Below the pieces are notes generated by a model that worked only from the letters and a program-made list of their open reading frames with translations, was not told the origin of the DNA and did not search any database. The position numbers were made by a program, and so were the translations under genes. This document shows positions 11,401-26,400 of a stretch of DNA of 64,000 nt, piece after piece; position 1 is the first letter of the stretch, and each line of letters opens with the position of its first letter. Source of the stretch: Phytoseiulus persimilis (Eukaryota > Arthropoda > Arachnida > Mesostigmata > Phytoseiidae); contig CM075101.1 in the NCBI GenBank assembly GCA_037576195.1, forward strand, positions 36,766,001-36,830,000. Direction: 5' to 3'.

Positions 11401-14400
11401 TCCCTTTCTCCTCTTCGTTCTAATCCGTATTCCGGTCATTTCGCTCGCTCGTTGCCCAAACAAACGCGCCGAACCAATAAACACTGTCGGGAGCACGGTA
11501 GCCGCTTCTGGCGCCTCGTGCCTCGAAGGCGGGAGCGATAGATGAATGAGAAAAGAAGGAGCTTTCGAGGTCAAGGCAGGCTTTGCGCACATACAAAAGC
11601 CGAGCGGAGGTCGGGTTAGACGGCACGAGTCGGTTCTGGTTACCCTAAACTCGTCCCCCCCCCTCCTCCGTCCCTATGATGTCCCCTCCCGTCAACGTTT
11701 TGTCTGTCTGTCCTCCGCACACTCGTTCCGACTCGGAGCTTTCGCTCGTTTCTACCGGCCAGTCCTCTCCGTTTATTCGGTCTTTCTGTTTCGTGAAGAC
11801 TGCAAGCCATTTGTATTCGACTCGGGCGAGTCGAACAGAGGAGCTTCACTCTATGTAAATGAGGTGGGCCAAGCCAACGAAACCACCGGTTTTCCAGGCT
11901 TTCGTTTTGTCTCTGTTGCCGCCGGTGATGGGAAGGGCAGCGATGTCACGACCTTCCCGCCCTGTGGAATTCGCGTGCAAAAAAAGTCCGCAAAGGGCCG
12001 AGCGAAACTTCTGCGGATAAATCAGCAGATCTCAAGGTGATGCAAAAGGACGATCCACATAGGAACGCGGGGAGCGAGGGGTTCCTCTTTCACAGAGGAA
12101 AGAGGAATTTGAGGACAGCGAGATCGGATGAGGAAGCAACATCGACCTCGTCTACTCGAGTGATCTCGCTGCGGAGGGTTTCAGAACTTACCGCCGTAAA
12201 CCAGGCAGACGAGCGACAGCGGAGTTCCTTCGTTGTATGGTCCAATAGTGCCCATGAGAACGGTGTCGTAGCCGTCACGGATCTGAGGTGGTTCGGGCGG
12301 AGCTGAAAGCGAAAAAGAATAAGTATTTCGAGCAAACTGAACTTCGCCCGGCCGTCCGGTTGAGCAAGTTTCCCCGCTGTCTCGTCGGCTCCCGCTGTCC
12401 CTCGTCGGGCAGAACGTCGCACGTCTGACTAAGAGTGGCAGTTCTTGGCAGGTTTTTCTCCTCTCCGTTCATCTGTCTGTTAGGCGTCTTGCTATATGAG
12501 CGCCGGTGCGTGGGAAAGCGCTCGGCGTTGACGTAGGAGGTCATTGGATGGATGTTCCGTCTCTCTCCATGAGGTAGACTGGTCCGCCGGCCGGCTGCAC
12601 GACTTCTGTTCTACAAAGGACCTATCAACAATGCGAGACAAGACGTCTGCGTATGTGTACGGCCGCCGAGCCAACTCCACCACAGTCGAGCGTCCGCCAA
12701 CAGCAGCAGCAGCAGTGGAGTTCTATTGTATTAATCATTGGTTGGCCATCTCTGCATTACCACAGTATGGCATTACGATGCTCGCTGCTACTATCTCTGC
12801 CTTCGTTCGCCACTGTCAGCCGGGGGAACGAGTGCCGCCGCCACCACCGCCGCTGCTTACTGCGTCTTCGCAAACCCAAACGCGCGGAAAGGGGCCTTTC
12901 AACACAGCCCCGAACACCCGGCAACACGACCACCGCGACCACTATTGGCACGACCACCAGCAGCCTCCTCGTTGTTAGTCCATTTGCGAGCATTTATCGT
13001 TCTTCCAAACAAATGTGACTCATGACCTAACTGGCCAACGGACATCACCCAAGGAGCGAATATCTATGTGCCTAAACAATAGCATGAGATCTCAGCGAGA
13101 AACTGATGCTCACACAGCAATCTGACGAATAGCTGAAGCTCTCGTGATGTAGGTCTTGGGAACGAGCGAATGTGAGTGGAGTCCAAGAACCGAAAACCGG
13201 GTCGTCACGAGCACGACGGATGACGTCCCGCCAGGAACTTTCCACGACCTCCATGAGAACTCATCGCCTGTCTACCCTGCCGGAAATTCGGCTTGGACTG
13301 TTACGAGCAGATAGCTCGGCATCCAATGGCCAGAGAGGCCAACTCGGCCGGCCGATCTGTGCCTGCCTCCAACCGCCATGATCCTGTCTGCGGGTTTATC
13401 CCACCTCCTGCGGTGTTGCGGCCGCCCGTCTCGAAGCCGCCAGGGCGGATCTGGAATTCCACCGGAGCTATGTTCATAGTCTCTCGGCTTTTCGCTTGCC
13501 CTCCTACCCGTTGCGAGCAGGCTGCGTTCTGACGTATCCTTCTTCAACGGCACGCAGCAGAGCTGAGAGGAATGCTCCGAGGCACAACTGCCGACAGCTC
13601 ACCGAGCGGCTCCATTCTATCCGACCCGGCCCCATTTCCCACCGAACAAGGTTACATTCTGCGCTGACCGAGGGGGAGAAACCACGCGGCGTCAGTCACT
13701 CGTCAGAGTTGAACAGAAGAGTCGGCTGCCCGCACTCGATGGCGGAGCCGTTTAATGAGAATACTTTGATTATCATTCATATGAGTCTCCGCAGAAGCTG
13801 CTCTGGTCACGCTCGGCGGTCTCAGCAGCGCGGAATTCACTTAGGTAGGCAGTCTGTCCTCGACGACGACGACCACCGCGGCGGCAACAACGACGGTATC
13901 GCGTACCCGACGGAAGGCGTGTGAATAATTCTTTGACAACCTGGCAACTACCCGACACTTTCTCGGCCAAGTATTGCTTCGGCTGTCACGTTGAGGGCGT
14001 TACTGCTCGTTGCCAGAGGAAGAAGAACGACCAGCGCGGCCATTACACCTTCTTTAGGGTTTTCTACTCGACTCAACGGCAGCAACGACAACGGCCCGTT
14101 AAGATCGTCCAATTGCTTTCAATGTTCCGAACTTTCAAACAAGTTTGAGCCTCGTTCTCGGACTTCCGCGTTATTAACGACGTCGACGAAGAGAGGCGAG
14201 AAAGAAGAAAAAACACCAGAGGAAACACACCGCGGAGAAGTAGGATCCGAGAGGGACTGAGATCTGCGTCGCAAAGCCCCTTCTCGAGGCGGCTGCCGCC
14301 GACCTCGAATGCGACGACGACCGCCTGCAGCTCGGCGCTGTCGGATCACGATAAAGTCATTACGTCAAACAGCTCGGAGCATTTCCACTTTTTTCCAGGC

Positions 14401-17400
14401 GCAGATTAAATGAGTTCAAGCCAAACGCGTTCGTTGATTACAGCCGGTTACATCCGACTCGTTGCGCGCCTCGCAGGCGGTATCGACAACGCGAGGGTTT
14501 CGCAACAAGGGGACTCTGGCGACCGACTGGCTTCTAGCAAAAGCTAGTGATGATGCAGGAGGGGGGGGGGGGGCTCAAGTGCCGAGCCATGTTCTGAGAG
14601 CTGGCTTCACCCCGTCTGACACACCGCGGATCCTCTACCAGATATCGCTTTGAACTTCAATCCACGTCTCCACTGTTAGACCGAACCAGATAGAGGGAAC
14701 GCGACCAACACGGCTCAGCGTTCTTCGTTGCCCTGGACCGACCTCCGACTGAGCCGGAGAACTGCTGTAGGCGATATCTACAGCGCAAAGCGGAGGCTGG
14801 GGAAGCGGCACACCGGAATCGGAAGTGACGACCGGTGCATATCTGACCTCGTTAGCCAGTTCCGCAAGGTATTTTTTCCTAGACCTCGTCACCTCCTACT
14901 TGATGATGTACAACATATTAAGATAATTGGCGAGAAGCTTCTTAGTCTAACGGCCAGGGTGTTTCGCAGCCCGACTGCCAACTGACTAACTGATCGCGAT
15001 AATGCAAATCAAACGCGGCCATTGGAGCGGAACCTCCAACAAACCACCCATAATGGTGATATTTGCGGGCGGCCGATTTTCCCGAGGCGATGACTTCGGC
15101 TGAGGAAACGAGCCCAGCCTTGCTGCTCCCTCTTCCATTTGTGACTGTGGAGACCGTCAAACAACCACAACCAGCTTCGTTCTCTTGAAATTGAGCGGAG
15201 CGTAGATAATTTGTGACTGGTCTCGAACTTCGGATGATATGAGCCCCTCGACACTCTTCAACCGTCTATTTGGGGCTCTTTGGGAGAAGCGACCTGCAGA
15301 TGAGGGCTCCATTCTCCGGAATTGTAATCGAAAAGGACTGGCAGTCGGGGAAACTTCCTGGGCAGCCGTGTTCTCGAGCCGCGCGGGCGATATCGGGGCG
15401 AGGATAGCTTCGAGCAGCAAAACGGTGCGCTTAGCGATGCATACTAATAGTTACGGCAGGTCTTGCAGCGATAGACGATGCGATCATTCTTTGGCCCCAT
15501 GATTCGGAGTTCGTTTAGAGAAAAACCGCTGCCAACCACGGGCATGACCCCCGACCTGGATACGGAGCACTGTTCGCATCTCGACGAAGGCTCACCCGCT
15601 GACTATCACCTTCTCCCAAATTACTCTCACCTTATATATGAGGGTTAATAAGTCATTAGGGTACTCGGCGCTTTGCAAATTACACCTTTGACATAGCAGT
15701 GAACATAACCATAACAGCAGCAAGATTCTCATTCAGCGGCCGTAGAGAATAATTCGACGCGGTGGTTTCAAGAACAAAAAGGAGAAAATCCGCTTCGCAC
15801 CTCGTGGAGCGCGTGTCGAGTGATGCCTCGAAGGCAACGCGTTCACCGAATCGTCATGGGACCTCTCAAGTCATTATAATAGGTTAGAGCAGCGTGTGGA
15901 ACACGTACAGACTGGCTCGGCCCTAGTTGACGGTAGGAGAGCGCGTGTGGGGTTGCTGCCGACGGAGGATGTCGCAACCCCAGGCACCGACGTCTTGCAA
16001 ACTTTCTCAGTGTTTGCACACACTTGCGTACTCGTACGGCTCTCAGCGTCTCAAGGCTGGGGGCTAGGAGAAGGTTTTTTGTATCACCTCAATCAACCCA
16101 AGAGAGTCGGCTGTATTTGGAACCCACGCCCCACCACTGACGGCACAGCGAGCACGATGACGACGAAGCCATGCCGAATGAGAAATTTCCTCCGGGTTGC
16201 CACCCCTGACTAGTCCCAGCCTAACCGGATCGGGACCTGCTGGTGTTCCGTTCTGTCATACAATTTAGCGAACAGAGTACCCTCCAAGCATCGGGACAGG
16301 GGACGAGAGGAGAAGAGTTTCGGATCGGAGGAGTCGAATTCGCGATAGATGCTGTTCGTTTGTTCGACAACGCAAGCGGGGCAGTATTGCGTCGAACCCC
16401 TCGAGCCTTCGAACAGATTTTGGAATAACGATCGAAACAACAGACAGCTCCCTCGGTGCATTCTAAAACGAGAACAGCAAAGCCATGAAGGCCAACGAGT
16501 GAGATTGTGTGATGTCCTTGCTCCAACGCCCCTCCACTAATTGCAAGCCAGTACACAAGCCGTCGCGTGCGCTCCCGGGAGACGGAAAGGCCGGAGAAGA
16601 GATTTGGCGCCAAATTCAAATCCGCTTGAAGCGGCTTCAGAGAGCGAGGGAAAGACAGGTACGTGTACAATAGTGGAATTTTGTTTCTTTCCCCGAAGTT
16701 TAAGCTATGAGAACGCCTCGAGTTTTTTTCTCTCGGTCCGAGCAGCGTGGCGACACCGATCAAAAATCAGCCGGAGTGAGCAGAACGACCTTCCCTAAGC
16801 CGGATCCGCACAGCAGGAAAGTGTTGTGGGCCTTTCTCCATTGATTAGAACGGCTTCCCGATCTGGTTCCGTCTTGGCTGTCGTCGCCGCTGGGAGGAAT
16901 TGTTGACGAAGGTGCTGAGTTGATTCAACGCTACCTAAATTCGCTCACTCAGCGCCATGAGATCGCTAGAGCAAGAAATGACCGGTTGAAATCTAATAAA
17001 AACGGTTGGAGAAGAGAAATGAGGAACCGGAAAATACGACGGGCGTGAACAGAGCGTTGCTTCTAGTGGCACTGGTGGTGTTTGTGGCGAGGCGGAGGAA
17101 CATCCAAACGTAGCTTAAAGTCTTAACACAAACAACAAGTTCCCTCATGAGAGCTACGTAGTTTACGATGGCCTACGTGTAATCGTTGCTCGTCGGCCGG
17201 GAAACTACGAAGTAAACGAACGAGCGGATGAACGAATGTTCGTAGCCCAGTACTTTCGCCGCCGCCGCCGCCGCTTCAGTCTCCCTAGCCGCTGGGAACA
17301 CGAACGGCACGAGCCTCATTAAGAGACTCGAACGTTCGCTGAGCGAGCGCCGCACGTCTGTTGCTGATGACTGAAGCAACGAGTCCTCACTGGCTGAAGA

Positions 17401-20400
17401 TCTGGAAAGCCCAGCACGGAGTGGGGGGAGAACTATCACAGGAAAATGGCAGGAACTCGACTATTCAGTAGGTCGCTTCGTCGAGAACGGCACCCAAGGA
17501 GTCACGAAACGCAATCGAGCGTGCGAAAAACCTCCCGAGCTTCGGAGTGAGTTTTGACAATTCGAGGGAGAAAGATATGACATGCGTCTTGGGTAGCGGC
17601 GTTGACGTCGCTACTACTGGTCGTGGTCAATATCGCTTGACATAGCCGTCACTTTTAAAGATCGTTCCTGCCAGTCAGCGACCACCGAGCGTTTCGAGCC
17701 GAACCGCGTGAGCGACCCAAGAACTCCGGAAATAATGAGCCGAACTCTTTGAAATTCAGGCGAAATAGAGCCCGTGACGATGACCGGGGTTGATCGAACG
17801 TCCCGCGGGGCAAGAGTTGGCAGGCGAGAGCGTGGAGTCCCAAATTTCCCTGCGAGGGATTCGGAACGACGACCTTGAGATCATGCACGGTTGCTCATGG
17901 TCACCCAACAGGCAGAACTTGCCGCCGAGGAAGCACGTCGACCACATAACGAATTCATTGATGAGTCGTACGCGGTGATTCTGGAAGGAGATTGACTACA
18001 CAAGTACGTCTCCCTAGGGAGTGCATCGGAAATGTGCTGGACACGACGTCGGCAGATCCGATACGCGGATACGAATCTCGTCCTGGAAAGACACGAGCTT
18101 CTGGTCCTGGCGATCATTTCAACGCCTCAGTTCTGGGCTGGATGAGTCCCGTTCTCTTCTCGCGGTTCTTATCGTTCGTTCCGCTGTATGCATATGAGTC
18201 CGTGTCGGTATGCGCACGCAGTAGCTCCCCACCATCAATTCCAATTGTTTCGGCGCGAGAAGACGCAGGGAGGCTAGAAAAAGGCGGTGGCTCCGTCGCT
18301 TCTGTTGAGATGGGTTGGACGAGCGAATAAGGCAAAGAAACTGAGATAGAGATCGGGAAAAAATACTCTACGCCTTCGTCCGCAACCATTAGCTTCTCGT
18401 ACAAGATGAGAAAACGGCTCGGCCGGGCCCGGCTCGGTCGCTTCCTTATCTACCGTCAGTCAGTGGCTCAGTGCGAGTCGGCCCGACCTCCTGGAGAAAA
18501 GAGGGCGTGCAGACCAACAAAATTGGGAAATCGTGGCAAGGAAGGCCAGAGTGCTTCTGTGGTTGTTTTCTGCAGCCGTTTTTCCCTCACGCTCGTTCTC
18601 TCGACGGGAGGCGAAAGAGAAAGATACGAGAGAACCGGCGACAAGGTCGGTTCCTCGGCAAAACGTACAGCGGGACCAGCGAGTAAGTATGTAGCATTGC
18701 TCGCGGTTGCCGCTGCTGCCGCGAAGAGTAATTTATGTGAGGTAATGAAGATGAAGGAACGAGCGAAGACCGAAACCAAGATGGAGAAAGGCCGTCGCGT
18801 CGACCGCCCGCCCGGGCGCCCGCTGCCTGCTCAAACAGGAAAAAACTCCGCCCGCGGCGATTCGCTGACGCGACGGTGAGGATTTTTGCACTCGCATCGC
18901 CTAATGCTGAATCTCTCACTTCTTCTCGATCGCACTCGCATTTCCTGCTCCAGCCGCGGCACCCAGCGTGCAGTTTTGATTCCTCTACCAGATAGTCAGA
19001 TTCCTCTACCGGAAGACCAATTCAGCTCCGCCGTGGAGTTATCTAAGCGCCCTCCTACCCGTCATTTTCTTACTGCCTTCTCCGGAATGCTGCACGAAGA
19101 GCATGAGCGTTAACTTCAGGAGTCTGTGTTTCCGCGGTCATGAAGTGTCTCTGAGTTGATTCGAACCACAGAACTTTATGAGGCCACTCCGCTCTGGGGG
19201 AGACAAGCTCAAGGAAGTTCAAGGTGTCATCCAAGGACGTCAAGTTGTCGGTCGGAAATTCATCGAACCGAGTTCCGACAAAATTATTCCGCGCTCTCCT
19301 TGGCACCGCAAAAAGTGGAGGGGAACAAGGAGTGGGGGATTTTCGGAAAATCGCAAGATATCATTGTCGGAAATCGGTTCCATGAATTTCTGTCTGACAA
19401 CTCGACTTTTGAGATCATTCTGCATCTGGGTTCCCCATTCTGGTTTGCCCAAATCCATTCGGCAGTCTGCGATAGAGAATTTTCGATCGATCCAGCAAGT
19501 TGATCATCATACCTGGACACGGATGAAGGTTCGAGATATCACAGGATGAGAAGGACTAGTGTGGATCAACCCGCAAGCTGTCCCGTGCCACAGCTATCTT
19601 GCGAGCAAGCCTCAGCATCAAGCGAAGAATAAATTGTGGCGAGGCGGCCAACGTACCGTCATTGCGCCGCCGCCTCGACGGGATAATTAGAAGGACCTTC
19701 GGGCAGTGCTGCTTGTGTGTGGTCGTGTCGCCGGTCGAGGGACAATCAACGGCCAGCGGAGCGGGCTCGCTTGCCGGCCGGCCTGCGAACGAACCGACCG
19801 ACGGACCCTTCGCGTGTGCACCGAGAGGCCACCTGACAGAACGACGAAGCTCATCACCAGTCCTAGTAAGGGCCCAGGCGTAACCTGCTTCGTTCCTGAT
19901 ACCTAACTCAGTTAGCAATGCTTCTCCGCTGCTGGCCGACAAATAAAAAGGCTCCACTTCTCGAAGGGAGCTTTCTCGTGGCGAGAAGCGGCTGCAAAGT
20001 CTGCTCGGCGACACGGAGCGATTTCTGCTCGCCATCCTCGACACATACTTGGATGTTCACTCGTCAGGTTGCTCTCCAAGTTGCTTGTGCCGCAGCGAGC
20101 TGTCGCCGTCGCCATGGACTCGGTATGGGGGTATCGAACGCAGAGGCGCGTGTGGCGACATCCGTTCGGCAGCATCCGCCAGTAATGATGGTATGCATTT
20201 GGCGTGCAGAACAGATTAACGCCAAAGGAGACTTAACCTCAGGAGACTTCCACGAAGAGTAATCCGAGAGCGGTGGCCGGGCGAGATATGAACCCCTTGC
20301 TGGCGGCATGGAAAAGAGGACGGCAACGATACGAGGATTAATAGGCGAATAGAAATACTGCAGCCGTGGCGCCAGAGGCTCGTCAGGACGTCGATCAGCC

Positions 20401-23400
20401 CCTCAGAAACCAGGCCCGGAGACAGCGTGTGCGTGCACTTGGTCGCTATCAAAAGCGGATCCTGTTCAGTGCGACGGCACTCAGTATCAACGGCACACGA
20501 GAAATCAATCAAAGCTCGACGGAACGACTAGGTATCTGTCCTTGATTTGAACATCCAGGATCCAGGTTTCAGCAAACTCCTGACGCGCTTCATCTTTCTC
20601 ACTAAGGAAGACTGAGTTCTCCAGCCATCAGTGAGTAGCTTTCATGCCCACACTCACAAGTCACAAGTGACGCGACGTGCAATTCAATAGAAAGCACGCA
20701 AGTGAAACAAGTTTGGGAACTATAAAACTGAGAAGAAGGTGGCTCTTTTCTCCTCTCATTCTCCTCGAACGACCAGTGCGTCGACGGCACCGACTGCAGA
20801 AGCAGCTGTTCCTGCATTTGCTATGAGCAGCGAGCACTTGAGTGCGCCACTAGCTGGAATTAAGTATTCATATCTGGTTGGCTCTCACTTCCTTTTTCCC
20901 CCTCGTTTCCTGCTTGTACCGCTGCTATAAAGTTGCCATCATCTTCTGTACTCGAGCCGTCCTCGAGTCTCGTTCTCATTTGCGCCCTTTTGGCTCTGAT
21001 TCCATGGTCTTGGTATGCCCGAAGTCGCGGTTTACCAATCGACAGCGGAGCATGGACCGGAGGAGAATCGAGTGAGAAACGATCCTCCGCGTCCACGTAT
21101 AATTTTCTCAGGGGTGGGACCGCCGAACTGGAAGAAAGAATACCGCCACGCTCGAGTGGGAGTCAAAAATGCAAAAATATTCCTCCAAAGATATCGGGGT
21201 GAACGAAGTTTCGCGCCCGCTGCCGCGTTGCATCATTGGGAGTCAATATTCCGTAGAGTTAACTCTTCATAATCCCAAGAGTTCGCGCGAAAAGGCCGCT
21301 TCCAGATCATCGGCGCCCCAAGCCGCGCCTCAAATCCCTTCGCCGTGGCATGCGTCGCTCACTGCCCTCTATCCGGAACCGTATCCGGCTCATCAAGGGA
21401 GGAAGTTGAACTCGGGAGGGCTGCAGCTATAATATAATCGGAGTTCTTCAGAGAAATTGAATCACTGAGCTGGGGACAGAAAAACTTCTCACATACTCAG
21501 AAATACGAGAGATTGACGTTTCCGCTTTGACCGTCGTTCTCTCTTTCAATCGGATCGGGACCGGGAGGCGATGCGAAGCAGCACGGGAGCACGAAGAGGA
21601 TTCCAAACCGGGAGATACGAAGGAAAGCTGTCCGAGCTTCGGAGAACAGAACAAGAAGCGGAGGAGTCTGGAAGCGGAAGGCGAACGGAGCTGAATTCGT
21701 TACTCCTCTTCCTCCGTCGTCTTGAGAATTTCAAGGGATGTAAAGTTTTGAAGTTGAACTCCGACATCACGAGAGCGTTGAGAGCCCTTCCGTCAGGGGC
21801 TGAGACGAGTTGTTCGGCCCGACTCCGTTCCGCACGCTCCGAGGCCGCGATTCAGGGCTGGCGGGAGCTCGCGAATGGCCTGAATACTCACAAGAATGTG
21901 GTCTGCCTCACCTACGGTGGCAAGCTTACGAAGTCGGAGACATGTTGCCGCTTCGAAAGCCTCAGAACAAATGGCAGCGGCCTAGTTCACCGCGACGATT
22001 CGAATGTCGTGCGTCGGAACTAGAACATTTTCGAGGGAGCGCCGGAAATCCAGACGTGGACCCGAAATCGGCAGCCCCTGAAATCCTGAAACTGTTTCAC
22101 TCTAGCCGGGGACTCTCCCGACTTCTCTTGGAAGATCTCACGCCGGGCTTAGCCTGAGCCTTGCTTTGCTGTCCCGTTTGTTCCCGTGAAGATTTGCAAC
22201 GAAGGAATTGAGGGCGTGGTACTTTTGGCTTCAATTAAAATCCGTCTTTGCCCACACGAGACACTCCCGCGTTGGCTGTCCATGTAGTTCGGGTTTGCTG
22301 GCAGCCCGAGGCAGCTCTGAGAAAGAACTTCCGCGCGATCGCAGCTCATGCCTGCTCCCGGTCCTCTGGGAGCGAAACGTGTGCCACGGGACTAACTCTA
22401 CTCAACCACGGCAACGAGTACCGTGCCGGGTGTACCTTGGGGCTTGTTCATTAGGTTTTCATCTCGTCGTCTGCATGTCCGTTCGTTTTCTCGATTGGTC
22501 GGGTCGAGGGTTACCGGCCGTTCGAACAATGTTCCTATTCTCTCGGACAAGACAGCGCGCGGGCGAGTTGCAGACTCATTGACGAGGATTCCCATTTGAT
22601 GGGTGTCCGTCGGTGATCCTGTGCTCCACCTCTGATTGATGCAGTCGCTCGAACCGCCACCCACTCGGACGTCACTCTTCGTCTATCGGCTATCGCTCCG
22701 AACAAGCCGAAACCTTCCTCGGTTTTCACCCCATCGCCTAATCTGCCGATGGAGAACACGACAAGATCTGAATAGTTCTCATGATCCCGAATGGCAATCG
22801 GGCCTCTATTTTCCCAAAGGTCGTTTCCCCCCGCCTCTTCGTCGCTCTCGAACCTCGCCATGAGTCCTCTACCGGATTGATCGCTCGCTCGTTCTCTATC
22901 GGATCGAGCCAATTGGCACCTCTCTATCCGGAAACAACTGGGTACTCGAGACGGTTCGTCAGAGCGTTTAGACTCGCAAACGATGCAGCCGGAGCGGAGA
23001 GATGAACGAGATCGAACGCAAGTAGTTAGCAAAGCCCCGCGTAAGCTGTGGCCTCGCCCCAATTAGAAGCGGATTAGGCGAAGTGAGAATTCGGGCGGGC
23101 CGATCCATGGCCACCAGCAAGAGCGGAACCAGAAACCAGCCATCGTTCCGCGGTGGACACTACCAACAGGCCGCGTACTAGTAGTCTACCTCGGTTTTAC
23201 ACGTAGAGCGCATTTCTCGATTGATCAACTCTGAAAGCCCGAGTTTCTCGTGGTGGTTGAATCCTTGCGACTGAGGTGAGAAGCACATCCTGTCCTGCGG
23301 ACCTCACACAAAAATAGTCGTGGGCGCTGTTTGTTGAGAGACATGGCGCTTTCGCGTACCTCGCTTTGCTCTCGTTGAGTTCAGAAGGATGATGAACAGA

Positions 23401-26400
23401 GACGATCGGACAGAGCGAACTGTGAACACAGATGTGAAATCGCGTTCGACGAGCGATGAAGATCACCACGGGCACGGGAAGGCCTTCACAGGATTCCGAA
23501 AATTTGTTGATGTGCTATCGAAACGAGCGTTCGCTAAACATTCCCGATTTGTGCAAAGTCGTTTGCCTTTGGATTTTCTGGAAGCGAGCTTATTGGTATG
23601 TCGATAATTTTCCGACACAAGTGTTCTCAGATTTCTATTTTTCTCTATATCACGCTGCCTCGCGGTGAGCCATTCGCTCTTTCGCCGCGGTTCGAATAAA
23701 CCGGGAAAGCAACACCGCTCCGGGGAATATCGAACACTCTCCTATCCAGCTCCCGTTTCCCTCGTGCGATAGCACACAAACAATGTTTGGCAGCGAACGA
23801 GAGACTACATTGGAAGCGTCTCCCTCTGAGTTTTGAATCCTAAACAAGTTAAATACGGGAAACATTCTCACAGGACAGCGAGACATTCTCTCAGTGGAAT
23901 AGAGAGAGGCAAGATAGGATCGAGAATCTCGCAGATGGAGAGAAATGGCGGAGCCATATTTTCACCCCAAAAAGCTGGAGGTCTCTGAATTTGCTCAACT
24001 GTGTAATCCACTAGCTGGCCGGTCCTTGGGCTGGTTGGCCCGGACAGTTTTTTTGCCGCTATCGTCGACTTTTTTCGTTGCCACTTATCATCAAGGTTCG
24101 CAATGTTTCTACACTCCCGCGCTGTTTTTTGCCAACTCGTACCAGACCATCCGCCCTCTCTGCTGCTCACTACCAGTCGGTCCGTTGACTTCTTGGCTCA
24201 CACGCCCTCCTCCGGTCCCCCACCCGTCCATCGCTTGCCCGCTCCCCCAACCTCGCCCCCTCCCCTCGACCGCCGCCGCCATCAGACGCAGTAGCGGAAA
24301 GCAGCGCGGCGGCGGCCGCTATGCGAACGGGAATGATGAGGTTGTGTTCGTTCTCTTCCTCGTCTCTCTGTTTCCTCGTCATCTTGCTCTCGTTTTTTGG
24401 CGGCTCATTCTTGCCGCCATCTGCTTTTTCTTCATTCGGCGTGGGAGCTTCTCTATTCTTCTCGCTGCTGTTACGACCGCCATTTCAGGCATTTCCGGTG
24501 GGTTGGTGTTTCGTAAAGCGCGTGACCCTCCGCCGTCCCGCTCCGATCTCTCTCGTTTCTCCTCCGTGCTCCTCGAACGAGATAAGAATCCGACCGAATT
24601 CATTTTTTCGACTTTTCCCGACGCTCCTCGTTTCCATTTGTCCTTCATTCCTTCTACCGTGCGTTCTCTCACTGTATCTCCTTCTATCTTAGCGTTCGGC
24701 GAAACCTTCCGAAGGGGCGTTCCTGCCGTGGCGGGACCCGCGCAGGGTTTCATGCTGCACCAACCCTTCACCTTATCTCTATTCGAGCTCATTCCTACCG
24801 CTTTCACTTCTGCGCCCGCGAACGAACCCGCCAGCAGCGGCGAGTCGGAGGCCAACAACCACTACAAACTCCACTGCAGCTTTCCCATTATTTTATATTG
24901 TAGCACGCTTTTTCTCCCATTTCCCGTTCCAGCATGCGTCGGTATCTCTCCCCAAGAGCCACGCGGTTCCCCAGCCTCCCTGAGGCCGTCAACATTTCGA
25001 GTCCGTCCACCAGCTGCCCTAGCGTGCCGAGACGCGTTACCTAGCAAACTCCCTCCGCCTTACCACGGAGCGTTCTCATATCATAGCTCCTAAACGCACC
25101 GAATCGTTTTCATTCGGCCCATTCCAGTTTTTTTTTTCCAGGGGCGTGGAGCGCACGAGTACGGAGTAGCTTCTGGCAACGTTCCTGGACGCTGCTTCAG
25201 CTGGTAGGGGCGGCCTCGCGAACGGAACAAGTTGTTTTCCCCCGTTTTCCATTTCAATCGCGAGTTTCCAGGCGGCACGTTCCTCGCGGAAGCAGCGAAT
25301 GCGTCCCACGTCGCGCTCCAAAATGAAACTCAAGCGAAATTCCGTCGGCCCCCCCTGTAGCCAGTTCGGGGGACACGGGTCGAGTCGATCGAAATCCTTG
25401 CCTTCTTAATCCCACCGGTGTGGCTGGCCTCGAATGCAGGGAGATTACAGAAACGATTGGAATATTTCCAGAAACGAGCTTCTTCGAACGGGTCTCCTTG
25501 GGTTCCGATCGGCTTTGTTCTCTCTCCATCCCGAGGCTCCATACGCGCGCGGAACCGGGTCACAATCGCGGTCCGCGCAAGGAATCTACGAGCACGTGTC
25601 CACACCCGATTGTTTCGCTGTTCCGAAATGCTTATCGGATCGGTGTGTTTACCGATTCCGAGACATCAGGATGAGGGTCTAGGAAATTCGATGGAACACA
25701 GATTCAGCGTTCCAGCGCTGCATCCGAGGAGAGTCAACAACGGCGCTAGACTTCGATCGAGAGCAGACCTGAGTTCCGTTCCTTCGGAACAGGAGTATTT
25801 TTCCCTGGTTGGCCATAGTTGAAGCCGCAACGGCCGACGCGGATGTTTTCCTATCGGTTGCGGGACCTAAATCGTAATTTTCACCCCTTTGGAGGAGGTT
25901 TGGAAACTCTCGCGAAAAAAGTTGTGCATCGTAAGGTCGTCATCGTCAGTGAGGCGGATCGGCGTCTTGAACCACTTCAAGATGTTCCACCGAAGGCATC
26001 GCTACCCTTGCCCGCCTCTCAACTGGTATCCTGAGCGCCACAATCATAAACGACAATGCGAGGAGCCATTTGTCATCCGGTTCTTGAGGACAATACGTGA
26101 TTCGTCATACGTGGACGGCAGCATTGCGCCGGCGTGTCGCAACGCCGAGCTATTGTTTGCTTGCATGAAAGCATATGCGTACGTTTTGCGTAAACACTTG
26201 GCCGCGAGCTTCGGAAGAACAGGGTTCTCCCGCAACAACGACAGAACAGACAACCCTACGAGCCGTGACGGCGGAAAATCCAGCGACTGTGCGTCAGCAG
26301 TAGGTCGCGTATGCGTGTTGAGGTTCCCCTCAAGCTGTTGCGCACGCCGCAGTGAATTCTAAACGAAATGCGGGGAACGTAGAGAGACGAAACCTAGAAG

